From NCBI GenBank assembly GCA_036346245.1, contig CM070747.1:20949655-21013654 (forward strand): DNA of 64,000 nucleotides, read 5' to 3'. The translations under genes and the position numbers were made by a program. Under the pieces are notes generated by a model that searched no databases, was not told the DNA's origin, and saw only the letters and a program-made list of their open reading frames with translations. Source of the stretch: Bonia amplexicaulis. Lineage: Eukaryota > Streptophyta > Magnoliopsida > Poales > Poaceae. The stretch's first letter is position 1, and the number at the start of each line of letters is the position of its first letter. This document shows, one piece after another, positions 57,684 through 64,000 of this stretch.

Positions 57684-58267
57684 GTCAGAAGTGAACCACT
57701 CACCTCGATCTCTCTATTGGTTGTCTCACACAACACACACAAGCTCAAAGGAGAAGTTTTGGTGACGTGCTGTATCACACAGCCAAATGTTGTTTTTCTT
57801 TTCTCTATTGCCTCAATGAAGAAACCTGATTACAGTGTCTTAAATTGAACACACGCACACATAACTAACTTAGTCCAAGGGCCAACGCCTTGATCTACTT
57901 TCTATGCTCACGGCCAGGACATGTGCCACTACTCCACTAACTAATGCCATGCATATACTAACTATCTATCTTGACCAAATCACTTGGTACCAGCTCATGC
58001 ATGCAAAGACTAGATAACTACCTTGCCAAATCACTTGGCCTGCAGCACCACTGACTCAGAGACTAATTTGTGCAGTCCGTTGGCTCCGCTGCTCTCACAT
58101 GCAGCACCGTTTCTCACGGCAACGTCCGTCTCGCACGGCACGTCGACACCTCTCCATGTCCATGCACGCTCTTCCTGCTAAGCCATACCGGCCCACACAA
58201 ATATACTAACTACATGCAAGACAAAAAATAAACATGCAGATACAAAATATCAAGATTAGTTCCAATA
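57684..58267 (-). repeat. 3' LTR of the gag-only copia element
   Basis: Minus strand starts TATTGGAACTAATCTTGATA (TG changed to TA) and ends CACTTCTGACA. Differs from the other LTR by scattered substitutions. Confidence 0.9.
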
Positions 58268-58307
58268 ATCACCGCCCTAATCTTGATATGCCATTTTTCA
58301 TGCAGCT

Positions 58308-59073
58308 TCAAATAAGAGCCGGTTCGTCGCTTGCGTAACCTTGAGCTAACAAAGCTTTCTCCTCCTTTTCTTTCTTAGGACATTCCCAAGCAAAATGTCC
58401 AAATTCTTCGCAGTTGTAGCATTGTACCTTACTTTTATCTTTGCGCCATTCGCCGCGTCCACGGCCACGACCTCATCCTCGCGACGAGTCATGTCCTCTT
58501 ATCATGAGAAGTTGCTCTTCCGTCCACGTGTCCTGCCCCTTGAGAAGCTCCTCGTGTGCCTTCAATGATCCAATGGCCTCCTTTCTCTTCCATCGCGTCT
58601 CCAAGTTCACGAATGCGCCCAACAAGCGTCGTGAACTTCGCCGCGAAATCATACACGAACTCTGCATCATTCATCATAAGGTTATCAAAATCCGAGCGCA
58701 AGGATTGGATCCTTGCCTCCCAGACACGCTCGACGCCCACATGCATGGAGCGTAACGCTGTCCATACATCAGACGCAGTCTCCTTCTCCGCAACTCGCAG
58801 CAGAGTCTCGTCGTCGATCGACTGGGAGATGATTGACAAGGCCAACTGGTCCTTGCTCTCATCAATGTCTTCGGATGAGTTCTCGCGAACAACAGCACCC
58901 CATGCGTCGTTGGCTCGCAGGAGGTATTTCATCCTCATCGCCCACGCTGCGTAGTTCGTCCTTGTCAGCATTGGGTACGGGAGCCTCCCTGTCATCGCTG
59001 TCGTCGAGTCGCCCGAACCACTGCTCACAATGGCTCCGCTCGGCAAGGCATCACCACGCGGCGTTGTCTTCAT
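58308..59073 (-). pseudogene. Gag of the small copia element
   Basis: The ATG at 59073 opens a frame of about 194 codons: KTTPRGDALPSG, the copia gag start MLTRTNYAAWAMRMKYLLRA, DVWTALRSMHVGVERVWEAR and AKFTTLVGRIRELGDAM. A frameshift near 58585 moves the frame to GSLKAHEELLKGQDTW and EEQLLMIRGHDSSRG, then a stop, an Arg/Gly tract and a perfect CCHC knuckle CYNCEEFGHFAWEC (about 58375-58420). The end is at 58308. Gag binds RNA and forms the particle; with the frameshift no full product is expected. Confidence 0.8.
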
Positions 59074-59096
59074 TATCACCTCGCTCTGATACCAAA

Positions 59097-59681
59097 TGTC
59101 AGAAGTGAATTGCTCACCTCGCTTTCTCTATTGGTTGTCTCACACAACACACACAAGCACAAAGGAGAAGTTTTGGTGACGTACTGTATTATACAGCCAA
59201 ATGTCGTTTTTCTTTTCTCTTTTGCCTCAATGAAGAAACCTGATTACAGTGCCTTAAATTGAACACACGCATATATAACTAACTCAGCCCAAGGGCCAAC
59301 GTCTTGATCCACTTTCTATGCTCATGGCCAGGACGTGTGCCACTACTCCACTAACTAATGCCATGCATGTACTAACTATCTATCTTGATCAAATCACTTG
59401 GTACCAGCTCATGCATGCAAAGACTAGATAACTACCTGGCCAAATCACTTGGCGTGCAGCACCACTAACTCAGAGACTAATTTGTGCAGTCCGTTAACTC
59501 CGCTGCTCTCGCATGCAGCATCGTTTCTCACGGCAATGTCCGTCTCGCACGGCACATCGACACCTCTCCATGTCCATGCACGCTCTTCCTGCTAAGCCAT
59601 ACCGGCCCACACAAGTATACTAACTACATGCAAGACAAACAATAAACATGCAGATACAAAATATCAAGATTAGTTCCAACA
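59097..59681 (-). repeat. 5' LTR of the gag-only copia element
   Basis: Minus strand starts TGTTGGAACTAATCTTGATA and ends CACTTCTGACA, next to the primer site. Confidence 0.9.
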
Positions 59682-59871
59682 GTCGCAGCTTTTGCCAGCG
59701 AAGTCAACGTGCTCCCGTTGGCACTCCACTGCAACGTTGAGTGGATCCTGGGGTGGGCGGCAAACCGTCGGATGAACCTCAATTTCTACGACTACCTTCC
59801 GAACGGCACCCTCGGAGACCCATTGCACGATGGCGCGATGGTTGCTGAAGTCATGGAGTGGGAGGTGTGGC

Positions 59872-62482
59872 TAGGGGTGGAAAACGGTAACGGATAATTC
59901 GTTTTATCCGATATTCGTATCCGAGAAAATATGAATATGGTAAGCAAAAATCCGTATTCGAAAATATTCGTATTCGTATTCGACAATATTCGTATCCGTA
60001 TTTGAGAATATTCGTATTCGCATTCGTATTCGAGAATATTCGTATTCGTATTACCGTGGGCGCCAGTTTGACAATTCGCCATGGAGACTAAAAGGCGCCA
60101 AGGGCCTAGGCGCACGCCAAGGCGGGACGGCGGGAGTCACGCGCGGGACTACGTAGCGGGAGCCATGACTCTGATTCACTGGCTCACTAGCACTGCCTCA
60201 CTGAGTCGCAGCCTCCTCCTCACTCGGTCACTCAGTTCCCCAATCGGCCAATCCCCACTCCACGCGCTCGTCCCGCTTGTCGACTCCGTCTTCGTCCGCG
60301 TCGACTGCGTCATACCCGACGGCCCGGCCCCCACGCGGGGGCCCCCACGCGGGGTTGCGGCGCGCTCGTGCACATCGCGCGTCTCGTGCTCGGCGACATC
60401 GTCAGGCCCATCTAGGCACTCGGGCAGATCCTCTGCCCCGCCGCGGCCTCCATCTCTCGGCGCTCCGCGGCCTCCGTCTCTCGGCGCTCCGCGGCCCCGC
60501 CCTCCTCGCCGCCCCCGCCCGTGGGGGACGTCTCCCACCATTCGCCGTCTGAGGTCCTCCGCTCCTTCAAGGAGCTGCACCGCTTTTTATCTACTGACTA
60601 CTGCCCTGCTTCTTTTGGTGTCATGGGCAATTGATCTATGTGATATTGTTGCTCCTACTGAAGCTCAGTTATGAAATTTCTTCCCTGTACATGTTTCTGA
60701 TATTATTGCTGAATACTATTATGACCTTTCAGTGAGAGAAGGGAAAGGAAGAAGCTTGATGGTGGATGACTACTCTCCGTTGCGCTTATTCTTGATATAT
60801 CTTGATGGCCTGTTTTGATTATGTGATCTTGCAGGTTGTTAGAACTAGTTTGATGTCATGTTTACTGAAAACATTGAAGCATAATATAGACCATCCAGAC
60901 CCATAAAGGTGCTTTTTGAAAAGTGAAAACAATCAACAATATTCATCTGTTAGTGTTAGCAATATGTGATGTGTAATAATCATTGCTTTTCTTGATGATA
61001 CCTTTGTTAGATTTGATTCGGTGATGGCTGAAGTCAAGAAAATCCCAGATGGTAAAAGCTTGTATTTGGGGAACATGAATTACTACCACTGACCACTTCG
61101 GGAAGGAAAATGGGCTGTCTCATATGAGGTGAAGTAGTGAACCACCACAATTTTTTTCCTGTTTTTGGTGCACGTGCATGTGCTGTACAAATACTATAAC
61201 TTGCTGGCAAGATCTGCTTTGCTAGAGTTCTTAGCCCACAATTAGAACCAGGCAAAGTAACATATAGCCAGCATGGCTTCTGATGTTATGTGATTAGAAA
61301 GCTATGTCTGATATAACAATTTTGGTAGCCTAAAAATGTTTGAAGCACATTACTGTCACATTCCTGTCATCTTATAGTTAATGTATTACATTGTTGAAGG
61401 TTGCATCATTATATAGTCAGTGTATTATAGACATTATATTGGCTGGTGTTTGTTGATTTATTTACATATTCACCTTCACATAAAGCTGCATGACTCAAGT
61501 CTCAGAGATATTCTTGCTGTGGAAACACCACAGCTTACTGATTCTCTTTCTGACTTTTTTGCATTACTCATAAACTTTGTGCATGCTTTTAATGATCTTG
61601 TACCGCTACTTGTTGTAATTTAAATTTAATCAGTTCTATACTTGCTTCTCGTGACATCCGTAGGCCATTCCGAGATGCTTCTTGCTCTTGTACTCTCCTT
61701 TGATCATCGGAAGAACAAAGATGTGGCTGTTGGATTCAGGTAGTATTTGTTCTCCTTTATTTTCCTCCTACATCATCACAGCATTCTTGGTTAGTGGCAA
61801 TGTGTCACGAGTTTTCTGTCACCTGGCAGATGGCGTTGTGCAATCAAATCAGACTTTTGAGATTAAATCTTTTTTGTTACAATTAAATTTGCAAAAGTCA
61901 TTGTAGCAGTAGCATTGGTCCTTGTAGCATTTCTGCTTATAAGATGGAATATGCCATGGTTGTCATAAGTTCAGAGTTCATCCATGTCTAATGAGATTTG
62001 TTGGTCTAGAATTTGCAACAAGGAAACTGTCTGATGCCTACTATTTTAAAAAACTACCATTGATTTTCCGTTCCCATTTACCCAAATGAGAGTTAATGTT
62101 GCACTATAATTTTTAGCTGATTCTGTGCATCAAACTTTTGATCTGTGATTTTGAAGTTAGCAATTGATGTTTCTAGGTCGTGGAGGATGTGAACTTGATT
62201 TATTAAATATTTGTGATGATTGTTTGCTGATGAAATTTCAAATGTCAAAATTTGAATTTAAAACCGCTAATCGAAAAAACCGGTCGATTACGACATTCGT
62301 AGGAGGATATTCGTATTCGACCGAATTAAGCATATATCCGATTCGAATCCGTATTCGTTACGACATTCGATTCGTATTCGTATTCGAGAATGTTCGAATT
62401 CGTATCCGTATCTGTTTTAAAAACATGAATCTGTATTCGTATTTGAGACTATTCGACCGTATTCGATCCGTTTCCACCCCTA
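59872..62482 (+). mobile_element. Ds-like non-autonomous hAT element, 2.6 kb, TSD GGTGTGGC
   Basis: Termini TAGGGGTGGAAAACGG and CCGTTTCCACCCCTA are inverted and resemble Ac/Ds ends (TAGGGATGAAA). Subterminal ends are dense in ATTCGTATTCG repeats. The exact 8-base TSD GGTGTGGC is at 59864-59871 and 62483-62490. No transposase. The interior has a GC-rich, leader-like block (60060-60580, with TCTCGGCGCTCCGCGGCCTC repeated twice at about 60453-60500) followed by AT-rich DNA with exon-like pieces near 60600-60780 and 61490-61740, which may be captured host DNA that I cannot name. Confidence 0.92.
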
Positions 62483-62808
62483 GGTGTGGCTCGCAGTCGC
62501 CGTCGGCCTGGCCGAGGGCCTCGCCTACCTCCATCACGATTGCGTGCTAGAGACCATCCACCGTGACGTCAAGGCCGACAACATCCTCCTCGGTGAGCGC
62601 TACGAGGCATGCCTCGCCGACTGTGGGCTGGCTAGAATCACTGACGAGGCTGCCAACTCATCGCTACTTGTTTAACACACAAGTCGAAGAGATGCTCCAA
62701 GCCTTCGAAATGGCAGTACAGTGTGTCAACCCGTGCCCCATGGACCGGCCGACCATGAAAGACGTGGCTGCATCGCTGCGTGGTCTGACACGGTGCCGAC
62801 GCCCATAA

Positions 62809-62931
62809 CCTAGGTTGAAAAGGGACCCAAACCGAAACATAGGCGACAGATGACCTCTATGTATGCATGGGTGCATCGCTATAAGAAAGCATGTGCGTGT
62901 GCACTATAAGGTCATTGATTTATCTCAAGCC
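62809..62931. other. Short 3' flank of the kinase pseudogene
   Basis: Between the kinase stop and the next hAT element; no further feature except the TSD copy CTCAAGCC at 62924-62931. Confidence 0.5.
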
Positions 62932-63592
62932 TAGGGGTGCAAACGGAGTGGATATGGACGAATATTGTTCATCCCGTATCATTTTTCATATTTTTTGTCA
63001 GAATCGGAGTCGGACACGGATAGTGTCGGATACGAATACGAATGCGGATATTCTCGGTCACGAATACGGAGCGAATACATACCGCTCCGAATACAGTTAG
63101 TTTCGGTCACGAATATTTAATCGGATAATACGTAAAAGCAAATTTCACATGGTGACAAGGACAAGTTAAGCAACTAGTAAAATCTAGCTAGCAAAGTAGC
63201 AAGTAAATGATAGAGGCTAATTAAACAAGTAGTAGTTAACTAGCTACATGTCACATGGTTCAAAAGCACGAATTGCCCATAGCCAAGTAGTCAAGTACAT
63301 CACTAGTTCATTTAACTTCATTACATTTAGCAAATAATTTCACAAGACCTTCGTATTCGGTATCCGGAGAGGCCAGGTATCCGACTCCGTTTCCATATTC
63401 GGTAACTATCCGAAAAAATACCCGGATAGTTCCGTATCCGTCGGATAATGCATTTTTCGAATCCGTTTCCATATCCGACTCCGTTTCCGTATCCGACAAA
63501 ACTTCGGATATCCAAAAATTTGCTCCAAATTGTATCCGAATTAAAACGGACGGACGGACGGTCGGGAAATATCCGCTCCATTTGCACCCCTA
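62932..63592 (+). mobile_element. Ds-like hAT element, 661 bp, TSD CTCAAGCC
   Basis: Ends TAGGGGTGCAAACGGA and TCCATTTGCACCCCTA are inverted repeats differing at one base. Exact TSD CTCAAGCC at 62924-62931 and 63593-63600. Both ends carry repeats of TATCCG/GAATACG words. Non-coding; a relative of the element at 59872, with similar ends but different interior. Confidence 0.92.
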
Positions 63593-64000
63593 CTCAAGCC
63601 CCCGCAATTATAGATGTGTACTAGAGAGTGCAATTATATCCGTATATCAAGTGATATGAAAAATCTATTATGACTTCACTTAGAAACAAGATAACATATA
63701 AACGGATTACCACATCTAAACAGGCAGAGAATATTAGGCGGTCTTCCTTCGATATCTCGACAATTAGTCTCTCCATGTTCGCTCTGATTGCACCCTACTG
63801 TCCAATGTTCTGTGTAAACAAGCAGATAATTTTCGTCTGACCGACCGTTCCAAGGCTTATGGAACGAATACGGAATGGAGAAATAGGTATTCGGTATTAT
63901 CTGTGTCAGATGTCGACTCTAAGAAAAAATATGAAATAAGATATAGAATGAACAATATTTGATCATATCCACTCAGAGGGGAATCATGACCTATCTAACC
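63593..64000. other. Right-edge spacer
   Basis: AT-rich, no gene, RNA or clear repeat recognised. Confidence 0.4.

Larger units (their letters stand above)
57684..59681 (-). mobile_element. Gag-only Ty1-copia element, 2.0 kb, with TSD GTCGC
   Basis: Two LTRs of 584-585 bp (57684-58267 and 59097-59681) flank an 829 bp internal region on the minus strand. The primer site TGGTATCAGAGC (59083-59094, minus) lies two bases from the 5' LTR. The exact 5-base TSD GTCGC is at 57679-57683 and 59682-59686. Only gag is encoded. A short non-autonomous copia element inserted in the first part of a receptor kinase pseudogene. Confidence 0.93.
57379..62808 (+). pseudogene. LRR receptor-like kinase pseudogene, split by two transposons
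   Basis: Three exon pieces, 57379-57683, 59687-59871 and 62491-62808, join when the two insertions are removed. Piece 1 has the membrane segment LMVLLLIVATLVLF, the pre-kinase PWDIVLYHKLKI and the glycine loop FIG-stop-GWSGVVY, then after a frameshift the ATP-binding lysine in TIIVKKFRS. Piece 2 has LGWAANRRMNLNFYDYLPNG. Piece 3 has AEGLAYLHHDC and the catalytic loop IHRDVKADN; DFG reads DCG. About 110 residues (activation segment to helix G) are deleted before EEMLQAFEMAVQCVNP and the end at 62808. The text resembles RGI/RCH1-type LRR kinases that sense peptide hormones. The LRR domain is absent; the copia LTR abuts the membrane segment. Confidence 0.85.

Noticed and set aside
60081..60674. 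A 197-residue ORF in the Ds-like element
   Set aside because: Low-complexity Arg/Pro/Ser text from a GC-rich tandem-repeat block; the antisense frame is equally open.

Overview
This is plant nuclear DNA, most probably from a grass and most like rice (Oryza). The coding sequences are very GC-rich with monocot-style codon use. The long AT-rich spacers are full of MITEs, hAT and CACTA-like elements, Ty1-copia and gypsy-type LTR elements and a Helitron. The assignment rests on sequence character and remembered families; no database was searched.

Only two genes look intact. The first is a single-exon UDP-glycosyltransferase of the UGT75 type (4695-6197, +). The second is a two-exon alpha/beta hydrolase of the D14/KAI2 (strigolactone/karrikin receptor) family (42182-44341, +) with a complete Ser-Asp-His triad. 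Everything else I can support is mobile DNA, broken genes or spacer.

Layout. 1-4.5 kb: spacer with MITEs and a ~0.9 kb foldback element just upstream of the UGT gene. 4.7-6.2 kb: UGT. 6.2-12.5 kb: spacer, a possible minus-strand non-coding transcript, a 90 bp tandem repeat and TE ends. 12.5-14.1 kb: a hAT (Tip100-like) element carrying a captured HD-Zip II homeobox gene fragment. 14.7-27.0 kb: a complete 12.3 kb LARD-like LTR element with 4.3 kb LTRs, TSD TGGAG, tRNA-Met-type primer site and no polymerase. 30.3-38.1 kb: an older related element, broken by a CACTA-like element that holds a captured elongation factor 1-beta' fragment, by a probable solo LTR and by a MITE. 39-41.7 kb: a decayed hAT transposase. 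42.1-44.6 kb: the D14-like gene with a hAT MITE in its 3' flank. 44.9-48.4 kb: a Helitron with a gene fragment and a 272 bp palindrome. 49.5-54.1 kb: a decayed copia element (-). 54.7-57.4 kb: a second decayed copia element (+). 57.4-62.8 kb: an LRR receptor-kinase pseudogene cut by a 2.0 kb gag-only copia element and a 2.6 kb Ds-like hAT element, followed by a third hAT element (62.9-63.6 kb). Exact target-site duplications bound six of these insertions.

There is no operon-like cooperation. The theme is two host genes sitting in a dense nest of transposons that repeatedly carry or split host gene pieces. None of the captured fragments looks able to make a full protein.
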